Below, one piece after another: positions 26,002 through 34,419 of a DNA stretch of 64,000 bases; position 1 is the first letter of the stretch; each line of letters opens with the position of its first letter. The position numbers were made by a program, and so were the translations under genes. The DNA comes from Nonomuraea sp. SYSU D8015 (GTDB lineage: Bacteria; Actinomycetota; Actinomycetes; Streptosporangiales; Streptosporangiaceae). A model generated the notes under the pieces. That model made no database searches. It was not told where the DNA came from and saw nothing but the letters and a program-made list of their open reading frames with translations. The DNA is taken from positions 496,001 through 560,000 of the forward strand of contig NZ_VJYI01000002.1 in assembly GCF_008065375.1 (NCBI RefSeq), written 5' to 3'.

Positions 26002-26202
26002 ATGAGTTACGTTTCGCTTGAGGGCCGAGGCCTTCGGGAGGCGTTCCTGCGGTTCGCGGAGCACCACCACGAGGTGCCCATGGAGCTCGATGCGGTGTGG
26101 CACGTCCATGCCCTCCGTACGCTGACGCAGGCGGTGGTCACCGCGCTGAACGCTGATCTTGCCGTGGAGAACCTGGCCGACGACCTTGCGGCAGCCCGGT
26201 AA
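26002..26202 (+). CDS. small hypothetical protein or fragment
   Basis: 66 aa from ATG 26002; GGAGG directly abuts the ATG, which is a poor spacing. It is helical and His-rich (FLRFAEHHHEVP, LDAVWHVHALRTLTQAVV), with no recognised family. It ends 29 nt before the convergent integrase remnant and may itself be a remnant. Confidence 0.3.
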   Translation: MSYVSLEGRGLREAFLRFAEHHHEVPMELDAVWHVHALRTLTQAVVTALNADLAVENLADDLAAAR

Positions 26203-26231
26203 CCATCCGTTGCCGGCTGAGAAGCTGGAGG

Positions 26232-26447
26232 TCAGCGCGACCCTTTTTCAGCGCGAACTGGGTGGCATGCCTTGGTCTTCGTCAGGACGATCTCGGGATC
26301 GTGCCAACAGCGTGGCACCCGGGTCGCTCGCCTGGCGAAGACGTCCACCGCCGACGCTTCCGCCGCACGCATTACGTGGGCGTACAGGCGGAGCCTGATC
26401 GATGGGGCGGCATGACCGAAGCGGGGCACGACGACGTGGACGGGCAC
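26232..26447 (-). pseudogene. tyrosine integrase, C-terminal remnant
   Basis: The translation VPRFGHAAPSIRLRLYAHVM followed by AEASAVDVFA matches the end of phage-type tyrosine recombinases (LGHSSIAITLDTYGHVMP...A...). It retains the GH and the YxHV catalytic-tyrosine region but lacks the rest of the protein. The DNA downstream of the box (26272-26320) closely resembles the att-side sequence at 21146-21192, tying this remnant to the same kind of element. Confidence 0.6.
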
Positions 26448-26654
26448 TCCCGCCGCACCCCCGGCCCACTCGGAGATCCAGTCAACCTTGGCCCGCGGGA
26501 TCGGGCTCAGACCGTGGTCCAGCCGTACGAACCGGGACTGGCACGTCTGGTCTTCGCCTGGCGGGCACCCGTACGAGCAGGGCCAGCCAGCCGGGCAGCC
26601 ACCAGTTCCATCGGCCCATCACCGCGACGAACGCCGACAGCGGCAGTGCGAGCC

Positions 26655-27078
26655 GGTCGTCCTGGCAGATCTCGCCGCCGAGTCCGTCGCCGCCTCCGCA
26701 GCCGTGGACCTCGGCCGTCCTTTGAGCTCCAAGCGAGCGAACCCGTCCTCATCTGCGGCGACCGCACGCGCCTGCGCCAGGCCCTGGACAACCTCCTGGC
26801 CAATGTACGTGCGCATACCCCTGCGGGCACGCGCGGCGACGGTGACCGTACGGAGAGAGGGCGATGACGCGGTCGTCGAGGTGCGCGACGAAACTCCCGG
26901 GCTGAGCCCTGTGCAGGCAGGCACGTGTCTTCGAACGCTTTTACCGCGCCGATCCCACCCGCCGCTCCGGCACCGGCCTCCGGCTCGCCATCGTCACGGC
27001 TGTCGCCGCCCACGATGGGCACGAGCCCTGCCGTCCGACTCGGGCGCCGCGTTCGAGCTCCGGCTGCCACGCGGGTGA
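26655..27078 (+). pseudogene. sensor histidine kinase, frameshifted C-terminal half
   Basis: Pieces of a HATPase domain appear in order in three frames: LADLAAESVAASAAVDLG (frame 1), then ICGDRTRLRQALDNLLANV, the N-box (frame 3), then VTVRREGDDAVVEVRDETPG, the G1 box (frame 1), then ARVFERFYRADPTRRSGTG with LRLAIVTAVA, the F and G2 boxes (frame 2), and finally FELRLPRG with a stop at 27078 (frame 1). At least three indels therefore break the gene. No kinase core upstream is recognisable. Confidence 0.75.
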
Positions 27079-27584
27079 CCACCGCGGTCGTCAGCAGTAG
27101 TCACGGCCTTGCTGGTGGTGTTCGAGTGAGCGGCGATCGGCTCCACCCGCGTCGGGGTCGTTCTCGAAACGGCCGCGGGAAAGTTGACGGGATCGTTGCC
27201 GTCAGCTCGACGAGCCGGCCGTCCTCACCGTCAGCTTCAGTCCGCCGTCAGCGACCTCCGCTTCCAAGGCGTAGGAGCCGCGACACAGCTGAACCTGGGC
27301 TACAGCAACATGCCAGGACCAGCGCCACTCTCGGGGCGTGCGGTGTGCGAGGTGTTGGCCCAGCCATGGAGCGACACGAGTGCTCCTCTGCACGGCCTGG
27401 GGGTCGTCGTCCGCCGCCGGTGAAAAACCGGGTGACATCTCGCATCGCTTCCGGAATGTTGTGCGGGGCCGATGAGTTTTGTCGGTGGCGTCAGTCAGTC
27501 TTTGCAGAGCCACCACTGCTTGTGAGACCCCCAAGGCTGGGGCACCAGCCACGACTCATGTCTGACAACCCTAATTGAGGTGCC
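27079..27584. other. no recognisable gene (506 nt)
   Basis: Open frames exist on both strands but none has family similarity or a convincing start. It probably contains the promoter of the DHA2 transporter gene plus decayed sequence. Confidence 0.4.
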
Positions 27585-29042
27585 GTGTCCATCCCACAGC
27601 TTGACTCGCCTGCCAAATCCGAGACCGCCGTTTCACGTCGCACCCCGGCCGTGATCCGGCTGCTGGTGCTCGCCACGTTCGTGGTCATCCTCAACGAGAC
27701 GATCATGATCAATGCGATCCCGCGGCTGATGAGCGCTCTGCACATCACCGAGCAGACCGCACAGTGGCTGTCTACGGCCTTCATGCTGACCATGGCCGCT
27801 GTCATCCCCATCACCGGATGGTTCCTGCAGCGGGTGTCCACCCGCAGTGCGTACGCCACCGCGATGGGTTTGTTCCTGCTCGGCACGGCGTTGGCCGCCG
27901 TCGCGCCGTCGTTCGAGGTGCTGCTGGGCGCCCGCATCATCCAGGCGTCCGGGACGGCCGTGATGATGCCGCTGTTGATGACCACGCTGATGCAGGTGGT
28001 GCCGGAGGAAGACCGCGGCCGGGTGATGGGCAATGTCACCCTGGCCATCTCGGTCGCGCCGGCCATGGGCCCGACGGTCTCGGGGGTGATCCTCCAATTC
28101 GGGTCCTGGCGGCTGCTGTTCGCCGTGGTGCTCCCCATCGCCGCCCTGATCACATGGGGCGGCCTGAAGCAGCTCAAGAACGTCGGAGAGCCCCAGTTCA
28201 GCACCATCGACTGGTTGAGCGTGGTCACTGCCGCCGCGGGCTTCGGCGGCCTGGTCTACGGGCTCAGCCAGTTCGAGGGCGGTGACGCCCGCGTTGCCGC
28301 GGCCATCGTGGCGGCCGGCCTGCTCGCCATCGCCGTCTTCGTCGTCCGCCAGTTGTCGTTGCAGAAGCGCGGTGTGCCGCTGATGGACCTGCGTACCCTC
28401 CGCCACCGCACCTTCACGGTCGCGCTGATCCTCATGTCGGTGGCCTTCATGGCGATGCTCGGCTCGATGATCTTGCTGCCGCTTTACCTGCAGAACGTCC
28501 GTGAGCTCAGCGCCCTGCAGACCGGACTCCTCGTGATGCCGGGCGGTCTCGCGATGGGGCTGCTCGGTCCGACCGTCGGCCGCCTGTTCGACCGGTTCGG
28601 CGGCCGGGTTCTGGTCATCCCCGGCGCGATTGGGATCATGCTCGCGCTCGCCGGCTTCACCCAGGTCACGATGACCATGCCGTTCTGGCAGCTCCTCGGT
28701 CTGCACGCGCTGCTGATGGTGGGTCTGGCCGCGACCTTCACCCCCGTATTCACTCTCGGACTCGGAGCGGTTCCCCCGCAGCTCTACTCCCACGGCAGCT
28801 CGATCCTCAGCACGCTGCAGCAGGTCGCCGCGGCCTTCGGAACCGCGCTCGTGATCACTGTGATGAGCGCGCGAGCCGATGCCCTGAGATCCGCAGGGGC
28901 CTCGGAGGCGCTCGCCAATCTCGACGGCATGCGGCTGGCCTTCATCATCGGCGCGGTGCTGTCCGTCGTCGTGGTCATCACCGCCTTGCTTCTGCCGGCT
29001 CGAGCGGACAGCGCCGGCGAGATCGAGGAGCACGGCCGATGA
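27585..29042 (+). CDS. DHA2-family MFS drug exporter
   Basis: 485 aa from GTG 27585 with GAGGTG upstream. The fourteen-helix layout of the DHA2 (EmrB/QacA) group is visible: VVILNETIMINAIPRL in helix 1, the motif-A-like loop after helix 2, and antiporter motif C SVAPAMGPTVSGVI in helix 5. The D in helix 1 of most members (LDxTIVNVALP) is replaced by N-E-T. It probably exports a lipophilic drug with proton antiport. No adjacent regulator. A strong terminator follows. Confidence 0.9.
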   Translation: MSIPQLDSPAKSETAVSRRTPAVIRLLVLATFVVILNETIMINAIPRLMSALHITEQTAQWLSTAFMLTMAAVIPITGWFLQRVSTRSAYATAMGLFLLGTALAAVAPSFEVLLGARIIQASGTAVMMPLLMTTLMQVVPEEDRGRVMGNVTLAISVAPAMGPTVSGVILQFGSWRLLFAVVLPIAALITWGGLKQLKNVGEPQFSTIDWLSVVTAAAGFGGLVYGLSQFEGGDARVAAAIVAAGLLAIAVFVVRQLSLQKRGVPLMDLRTLRHRTFTVALILMSVAFMAMLGSMILLPLYLQNVRELSALQTGLLVMPGGLAMGLLGPTVGRLFDRFGGRVLVIPGAIGIMLALAGFTQVTMTMPFWQLLGLHALLMVGLAATFTPVFTLGLGAVPPQLYSHGSSILSTLQQVAAAFGTALVITVMSARADALRSAGASEALANLDGMRLAFIIGAVLSVVVVITALLLPARADSAGEIEEHGR

Positions 29043-29062
29043 AACCGGCGTAACGGCGTACC

Positions 29063-29103
29063 AAAGGCCCGTCACCCGACGAGAAACACGGGGACGGGCC
29101 TTT
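29063..29103 (+). terminator. rho-independent terminator after the MFS gene
   Basis: AAAGGCCCGTC and GACGGGCCTTT form an 11-bp stem, 20 nt after the transporter stop, with T residues at the 3' side. It could act on both strands. Confidence 0.85.
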
Positions 29104-29300
29104 GTTCGTTCTCCACCCATGTCAGGCAGCCGCAATGATGACGTCGAAGGCCTGCTCCGATGGGAGACGCAGTCGGGGATCAGTGGCGCCGAGGCAGCTG
29201 CGTGCAGTGCCATCCGGGTCCGGACCGCCGCCCGGAAGAGGACCGGCGAATGACCTGTCGACCTCGGCCACGTGGTCAGAAAATCACCGCCTGGCTGAGG

Positions 29301-29774
29301 TCAGCAGATCTTGTAGTCGGCCCGGCTCGAGTTGTACGAGCAGGAGTCGATCAGCTTGCCGGACGCGTTCCGCAGGTAGGCGGTGTCCTTGGTCTGGTTC
29401 CAGATGTAGGCGAAAGTTGTCCCGCCAGTCCTGTTCCAGTAGCGGGTGGTAGTGGTGTCCTTACCCTTACCGGTCCGCACGGTGACCGTCTTCCCGGCTG
29501 CGAGGGTGAACTTGCCGAATGTGTAGACGTGGTCGGGCCGGGTCGTCTTGTCATGCAGGGTCCAGCCCTTAAGACTGACGGCCTTCTTGGTGGTGTTCTT
29601 GATCTGCACGTATTCGCCGTTCAAGCTGCTGTTCGAGCCGGAGTCCGGCGAGCCTGGCGAGTCGTAGTAGATCTTGATGATCTGGACGGCCGGGGCGGCC
29701 GCGTAGGCGGGCTGGGAGACGGCGACCACGCCGGCGGTTAACACGGCGGACGTCAGCAGGGATCGGATACGCAC
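29301..29774 (-). CDS. secreted lamin-tail-domain protein
   Basis: 157 aa from GTG 29774 (GGGAG upstream). Signal peptide: basic start VRIRS, hydrophobic LLTSAVLTAGVVAVS, cleavage after AYA. The mature part is a single lamin-tail (LTD) beta-sandwich: EYVQIKNTTKKAVSLKGWTL, YTFGKFTLAAGKTVTVRTG, AYLRNASGKLIDSCSY. Exported LTD proteins in actinomycetes are often attached to nucleases or stand alone; the partner is unknown. Confidence 0.8.
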   Translation of the reverse strand: MRIRSLLTSAVLTAGVVAVSQPAYAAAPAVQIIKIYYDSPGSPDSGSNSSLNGEYVQIKNTTKKAVSLKGWTLHDKTTRPDHVYTFGKFTLAAGKTVTVRTGKGKDTTTTRYWNRTGGTTFAYIWNQTKDTAYLRNASGKLIDSCSYNSSRADYKIC

Positions 29775-30360
29775 AGGGACGCTCCCGGGATAGGCGATAT
29801 GGCCTGAATCGATCATATTGATGGCGTTAGGTGTAGATGGACCGTTCCCGTATCGGTTTGGTATCCGTCGCATCAGATGGCGAAGGAGGCCGGGCAACGG
29901 TTGGGCTCGTAGGCGTCCAGCGCCACGTTCGGCTTGTCGTCAGAGTTGCGGTTCGGCTTCTTTTGTCTTCTTGAACGGATGGCTCGGCACAGGGCATAGG
30001 CGACTCCCGGGTATACGTGGGATACGTATCAAAAACGATACGAGCAGTGCGAGAAACGCCGCCGATCAATCGCTATAAACCGGATCGCATATCCAGCTCC
30101 TAAAAGGCGGAGATCATGACCACGGAGGAGTATGCCATCGAGTCGCAAGCGTCTTGCCGTAGAACGGGTGGCGCTGCCGAAGAGGCCGAAGTGGGCCGAA
30201 CGCCCCTCGTACTTCGGTGAGCGTGCGGTGTTGATAAACCCAGCCGCTGAGTTTCCGGCGCAAGGACGCGTATTCTCCGGTCGCCAGCGTTCTGTCGGTC
30301 CCCAGCCGACCGCGTTCGCGGGCGAACCCGCCGAGACAAGGCGGAGGTAGTCGCCCCGAA
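29775..30360. other. no recognisable gene (586 nt)
   Basis: The stretch between the lamin-tail gene and the hydrolase gene contains only short frames without family similarity. Several AT-richer patches (about 30010-30100) could hold promoters. Confidence 0.4.
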
Positions 30361-31023
30361 CTACCCCCCGATCAGACCGAGAATCTCGTCCGTGGTGCGG
30401 ACGTCGCCGAAGGAGCGATAGATCGTATACAGGGTCGCGTTGTGGTCCTCGTCGCGCCGGGCCGCGTTCGCGTCGGCGACCATGACGACCCGGTATCCGA
30501 GCGTGCTCGCGTCCCGCGCAGACGACTCACAACACACGTTGGTCACCGTCCCGGTGATCAGCACTGTGTCGATGTCACGGGCCTTCAGCAGATCCGGCAG
30601 TGGGGAGTATCCAGGGAAGAAGGCGCTGGACGCCCTCTTCTCCACCAGAAGATCCGCGTCGTCCACCTCGAACTCGTGCCACAGCCGCGATCGTAACGGC
30701 CCCTCCCCGCCGCTGCGCCGGTAGGTCTCGGCGATCTCAGGGCCGAAGAACTCCTTCGCGGCCTTGGACGGCTCGCCCCCTTCCGGCAGTACCCATGCGA
30801 CCGTGCCGCCCGCCGCACGCAGCGCAGAGGCGAGTCGCGCGATATTGGGCACGATGCCGCGGGTGTACGCGTTCTCCAGCGCGAAGAACGGCACCATGTC
30901 GATCACCACTAGTGCCGTCCGGGTGGGCGCGAGCTTCGTGTAGGCGTGCCGTCGACCGCGGCGAGCCTCTTGCCTCGCGTACTCCCGCTCCTCGATCCGC
31001 CACGCATGCGTCCTGCGCTCCAT
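30361..31023 (-). CDS. isochorismatase-fold cysteine hydrolase
   Basis: 220 aa. Catalytic triad positions of the family: Asp in ALVVIDMVPFF, Lys in LVEKRASSAF, and Cys in TGTVTNVCCESSARDA. Members include nicotinamidase, N-carbamoylsarcosine amidase and isochorismatase; the double CC and ARDA wording fits the broad cysteine-hydrolase group. The N-terminus is strongly basic (about 25 residues). Monocistronic. Substrate unknown. Confidence 0.88.
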   Translation of the reverse strand: MERRTHAWRIEEREYARQEARRGRRHAYTKLAPTRTALVVIDMVPFFALENAYTRGIVPNIARLASALRAAGGTVAWVLPEGGEPSKAAKEFFGPEIAETYRRSGGEGPLRSRLWHEFEVDDADLLVEKRASSAFFPGYSPLPDLLKARDIDTVLITGTVTNVCCESSARDASTLGYRVVMVADANAARRDEDHNATLYTIYRSFGDVRTTDEILGLIGG

Positions 31024-31231
31024 GCCGCGAACCTATCGACCGGCCGGGCGGGTCGGCGCAACACCGCCCCTTCGAGAAATTTCTCGGGGCCGTGTCGATT
31101 CCGGCGGTGTGCGGTCGACGCGTTGGTGAAAGGACAGGTGAGCGGTCCGGTTCACATCGTAAAACCGGGCTCGCACCAACAGACAGCACGACATGAGCAG
31201 GGCCAAGCCCTCGGAATACCCTGGAGATGAA

Positions 31232-31810
31232 ATGAGCACCGTGGTGATGCACAACGTCGTGTCGGTGGACGGCTTCATCGCCGACGTGAAGGACCAGGTC
31301 GGCCCTCTGTTCGACTGGTACTCCAACGGCGACACCGCGCTCGACGCAGGTGGCAGGATCAAGGTCTCTCGGGTCTCGGCCGAGTACGTCAAACCGATGT
31401 GGGCGCGGATCGGGTCGATGGTGATCGGGCGTCACCTGTTCGACATGACCAACGGCTGGGAGGGGACGCCCCCGGTGGGCGAGCACGTGGTCGTGGTGTC
31501 GCACCGGCCCAAGCCCGACGGATGGCACCCGGAGGCGTCGTACCACTTCGTCGACGACGTGGCACAGGCGATCGCGAAGGCCAAGGAGCTCGCAGGGGGG
31601 CGCACCGTCTCCGTGGCGGCGGGCGACGTCGGCGGTCAGGCATTCGCCCTCGGCCTGGTGGACGAGGTGGCGATGGACGTCGTGCCCGTGGTCTTCGGCT
31701 CGGGCAAGCGGTATTTCGGGTCGGTCGACGCACAGCATCTGCTCGAGGACCCGCACGTGGTGATCCAGGGCGACCGGGTGCTGCACCTTCTCTATCGGGT
31801 ACGCCGCTAG
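31232..31810 (+). CDS. RibD C-terminal/dihydrofolate reductase-like protein (copy B)
   Basis: 192 aa from ATG 31232, with GGAGATGA upstream; an earlier in-frame ATG at 31193 has no ribosome site. Same architecture as copy A (22675-23256): VVSVDGFIADVKDQVGPLFD, VIGRHLFDMTNGW, HVVVVSHRPKP, VAAGDVGG, and a C-terminus nearly identical to copy A. An NADPH-dependent reductase of unknown substrate. The pair could be an old duplication or two arrivals. Confidence 0.88.
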   Translation: MSTVVMHNVVSVDGFIADVKDQVGPLFDWYSNGDTALDAGGRIKVSRVSAEYVKPMWARIGSMVIGRHLFDMTNGWEGTPPVGEHVVVVSHRPKPDGWHPEASYHFVDDVAQAIAKAKELAGGRTVSVAAGDVGGQAFALGLVDEVAMDVVPVVFGSGKRYFGSVDAQHLLEDPHVVIQGDRVLHLLYRVRR

Positions 31811-31965
31811 GTGACTCCGATTGGGACGATCGGGTCCAGTCCTGGCGTCTCTCACGTGTCATCAGAAGGGCGGATGCAGGGATCGTCGCCCTGTGGAGGG
31901 GCGGATGGCCGGCGGTGCAGGACGGCGACGGCATCCTTGACGTCCGATCAACGCCGCGGGAACAC

Positions 31966-32325
31966 TCAGTCGGTCGGCTGCCTGATCCGCTGACGGACGC
32001 GTTCCATACGGGCCACGGTGCGCCTCGGTCGCCGGCTCCCAGCTTCATCCGCCGCTGCAAGGTGTACTGGACGATTTCTCCCAATGGCGCGTCCGGGAGT
32101 TTCTTCCAGGACTTCGGCCGCTCCACCAATAACCGTCGCTCGACTTCCTCTTCGGCGCCTTCGTCAACGGCACCGATGGCCGCGTCGAGGATCTGGTTCG
32201 CCCGATGAGTAGCGCGTTTATTGCGCCGAATGTTCTTACGGGAACTCCTCGTTCTCTCCGTAGTCGTTGCGACGGTTCTTGGTGTAGCTCAGACGCTTCT
32301 TCTCCTGCGGGCTCTTACGCCTCAT
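31966..32325 (-). pseudogene. frameshifted small basic protein of an actinobacterial family
   Basis: From ATG 32325 (GGGAGG upstream) the frame reads RRKSPQEKKRLSYTKNRRN, YGENEEFP, then a stop. Shifting by one base continues RKNIRRNKRATHRANQILDA and then RPKSWKKLPDAPLGEIVQYT. I recall the KSPQEKKRLSY-RRN-YGEN start from widespread actinobacterial proteins with such a continuation. A second shift would give the tail RMERVRQRIRQPTD and a stop at 31966. Either one or two indels inactivate it, or the 29-aa product is all that is made. Confidence 0.55.
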
Positions 32326-32345
32326 GCACCCTCCCGTGCCTGGCC

Positions 32346-32462
32346 CTACTTTCGCCTGCGCATTATGAGCCACAGGACGAAGAACACCGTACCGGCGACA
32401 GCTCCGACCATGACGAGCAGCATCACAAGCAACATGAGAATTTCCGGCAGGCCCAGGTTCAC
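32346..32462 (-). CDS. 38-aa single-helix membrane protein
   Basis: GTG 32462 preceded by AGGAG at 5 nt. One long hydrophobic helix (ILMLLVMLLVMVGAVAGTV and on) ends in LIMRRRK, so the C-terminus should be cytoplasmic. It ends 20 nt before the frameshifted basic-protein gene, with which it forms a unit. Function unknown. Confidence 0.5.
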   Translation of the reverse strand: MNLGLPEILMLLVMLLVMVGAVAGTVFFVLWLIMRRRK

Positions 32463-32486
32463 GATTCTCCTTTGCCGAGAGGTTAC

Positions 32487-32606
32487 ATGAGGGAAACGTA
32501 CGAGGATCACGTGAAGTTTCCGCAAGGGCTCCTAGGGTGGCACCGTTTCGGACATCTCATCTATGTCGGAGATGTGAGGCAGGTACGCGCCCTGGTCCCG
32601 CCGTGA
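32487..32606 (+). CDS. possible 39-aa protein
   Basis: ATG 32487 preceded by GAGAGG at 4 nt; the frame ends at TGA 32606. It contains FPQGLLGWHRFGHLIYVGDV; no family is recognised. It diverges from the 38-aa membrane gene across 24 nt. It may be a remnant or chance. Confidence 0.25.
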   Translation: MRETYEDHVKFPQGLLGWHRFGHLIYVGDVRQVRALVPP

Positions 32607-32669
32607 CGATCCCCGACCCGTTGCGCATATCTGCCCTGATCAAGCGGAGGCGCTGGCATACTCCCCCGC

Positions 32670-33065
32670 GTGCCATCCTGTGTCCCCCGTGAGGATGCCC
32701 GTTATTTCGGCGGCGCCATTCCGACCATGGTTCTCCACTCGGCGGAGGCCGTCGTGCAGCTTCCCAGCTTCCGGCTCCTTCCGGGCGGCAGGCCGTCGAC
32801 CTGTTCCGGCTGGGAGCTCATTCCCGGCGTGACCTTTTCCATGGTGGAGGGGCCGGGGCGGTTCCGGCTCATGGTGGAGGGGATCACTCATCGGGACGAG
32901 GTCGATGAGCGTTTCGCGTGGTTGAGCGCCGTGGATCGTGCGGGTGGGGCGGTCGTGGTGGTGATCCATTCCCTCGACACCCCATACGCGTACGAATGGG
33001 GGGCGCTGGCTGAGAGCGGGCGGGCGCGCGGCGGGTATATGCCGGTGATCCGGCGTTCTCGATGA
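32670..33065 (+). CDS. hypothetical protein
   Basis: 131 aa from GTG 32670; no clear ribosome site, so the start is uncertain. A mixed alpha/beta soluble protein with AGGAVVVVIHSLDTPYAYEW near the end and a Gly/Arg-rich tail. I do not recognise the family. Codon use is like the neighbours and the frame is intact, which supports coding. Confidence 0.5.
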   Translation: MPSCVPREDARYFGGAIPTMVLHSAEAVVQLPSFRLLPGGRPSTCSGWELIPGVTFSMVEGPGRFRLMVEGITHRDEVDERFAWLSAVDRAGGAVVVVIHSLDTPYAYEWGALAESGRARGGYMPVIRRSR

Positions 33066-33137
33066 ACCATCGCCTGGGCGATAAGAGGCCGGGATTTACC
33101 CCTTCCAAGGCTAACTATATGCATTAATCTTGCCACT

Positions 33138-33905
33138 GTGAGTAATGGCATCGTCGTCCGTGTGTCGCGCCGCATCGGGCGGCGGGGCGCGTCACTCGCG
33201 TTCGTCGGGCTGCTCAGCCTGGCCATCGCCGCCTCCCTGGCGTTCGCGCCGGCCGACCAGCGCGCCACTCCCGGCTACGTCGCGCTGGCCTCGGTCGCCC
33301 CACTGGCCGTCTGGGCCTGCGCCTGGTGTGTCATCGGCGGCCTGTGCCTGGTGCAGACGTTCATGCGCTCCGACCGGGTCGCCTTCGCCGCCGCCACGGC
33401 CCTGCTCGTGCTGTACGGCCTGGTCTATCTCTTCTCGACCTTCACCGGAGTCAACCCGCGCGGCTGGGTCGGCGGGGCGGTCTGGCTGGCGTTCGGCGGC
33501 TGGATCGCGCTGATCGCCACCTGGCCGGAGGCCGTGAGCGTGCACAGCCTGCCCGGCGCCGGGGCCGCGGCCATCGTCGTCGCGGACGCCTCCGGGATCA
33601 TCATGTCGTGGAACCCGCAGGCCGCGGCGTTGTTCGGCTGGAGCACGGACGAGGCCGTCGGGCGGCCGCTGACGCTGCTGATGCCGGACCGTTTCCGCGA
33701 CCAGCACACCGCGGGGCTGGCGCGGGTGCGGGCCAGTGACCGCTCGGAGCTGGCCGGGCGGATCATCCCGTTGGTGGGCCTGCGGCGCGACGGCAGCGAG
33801 TTCCCCATCGCGCTGACGGTCAACGCCTGGCACAGCGACGACGGCATCACGTACACCGGCGTGATCCGGCCCATGAGAGGAGGCGGCAGTGCCCGGGGTG
33901 AGTGA
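33138..33905 (+). CDS. membrane protein with C-terminal PAS sensor domain
   Basis: 255 aa. About four membrane segments occupy residues 15-130 (FVGLLSLAIAASLAF, VAPLAVWACAWCVIGGLCL, AAATALLVLYGLVYLF, AVWLAFGGWIALIAT). A PAS domain follows from about 145 (IVVADASGIIMSWNPQAAAL, FGWSTDEAVGRPLTLLMPDR, RRDGSEFPIALTVNAWHSDD). There is no kinase, GGDEF or other output domain, so the PAS must signal through a partner or serve as a ligand-binding module. It overlaps the coiled-coil gene by 17 nt. Confidence 0.8.
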   Translation: MSNGIVVRVSRRIGRRGASLAFVGLLSLAIAASLAFAPADQRATPGYVALASVAPLAVWACAWCVIGGLCLVQTFMRSDRVAFAAATALLVLYGLVYLFSTFTGVNPRGWVGGAVWLAFGGWIALIATWPEAVSVHSLPGAGAAAIVVADASGIIMSWNPQAAALFGWSTDEAVGRPLTLLMPDRFRDQHTAGLARVRASDRSELAGRIIPLVGLRRDGSEFPIALTVNAWHSDDGITYTGVIRPMRGGGSARGE

Positions 33906-34350
33906 CATCCTCATCCAGTTCGCCGTGGGCGTGGTTCCTCTCGGCGTGGCGTACCTCGCCTTCAGGTCCGCCACCGACGCCAACAAGAAGACCCAGCAGA
34001 CGGCGCTCCTGCAGGCCGAGCGTCAGGCCGAGATAGAACGTTCCAAGGTCGACGCCGAGGCGTTCGTCCGGGCGAAGACGATCTACGAGGACGCGTTGAG
34101 CCAGATGGAGAAGCAGATGGAGCGGCTCCAGAGCCATTCCGCCCAGCTCAGCACCGATCTGGCCAACGAGCAGAGCACCTCGACCGCGATGCGCGACCAC
34201 GTCCGGACGCTCCAGGCGCAGATCCGGGCGCTGGAGCGGACGGTGATCGCCTTACGGGCCCAGCTCGTCGCCGCGGGGCTGTCCCCGGTGCCGGTCTCGG
34301 AGACCACCGGCCCGCACACGCTCGGCCGGCGGACGGACGATGCGCGGTAG
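33889..34350 (+). CDS. membrane-anchored coiled-coil protein
   Basis: 153 aa from GTG 33889, overlapping the PAS gene. An N-terminal membrane segment (ILIQFAVGVVPLGVAYLAF) is followed by a long charged coiled coil (about residues 35-125: QQTALLQAERQAEIERSKV, MEKQMERLQSHSAQLS, VRTLQAQIRALERTVIALR). No family recognised. Coupled translation suggests a complex with the PAS protein. Similar one-helix coiled-coil proteins occur in phages. Confidence 0.65.
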   Translation: MPGVSDILIQFAVGVVPLGVAYLAFRSATDANKKTQQTALLQAERQAEIERSKVDAEAFVRAKTIYEDALSQMEKQMERLQSHSAQLSTDLANEQSTSTAMRDHVRTLQAQIRALERTVIALRAQLVAAGLSPVPVSETTGPHTLGRRTDDAR

Positions 34351-34419
34351 ACACGCGTTGCGCTCATCTGTCACTATTTCGTACATGATCGTGAGAAAGG
34401 ACGACGCCACCCTCGTGCG

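Noticed and set aside
27202..27552. 116-codon minus frame between the kinase remnant and the MFS gene
   Set aside because: No ribosome site and no recognisable family; composition not convincing.
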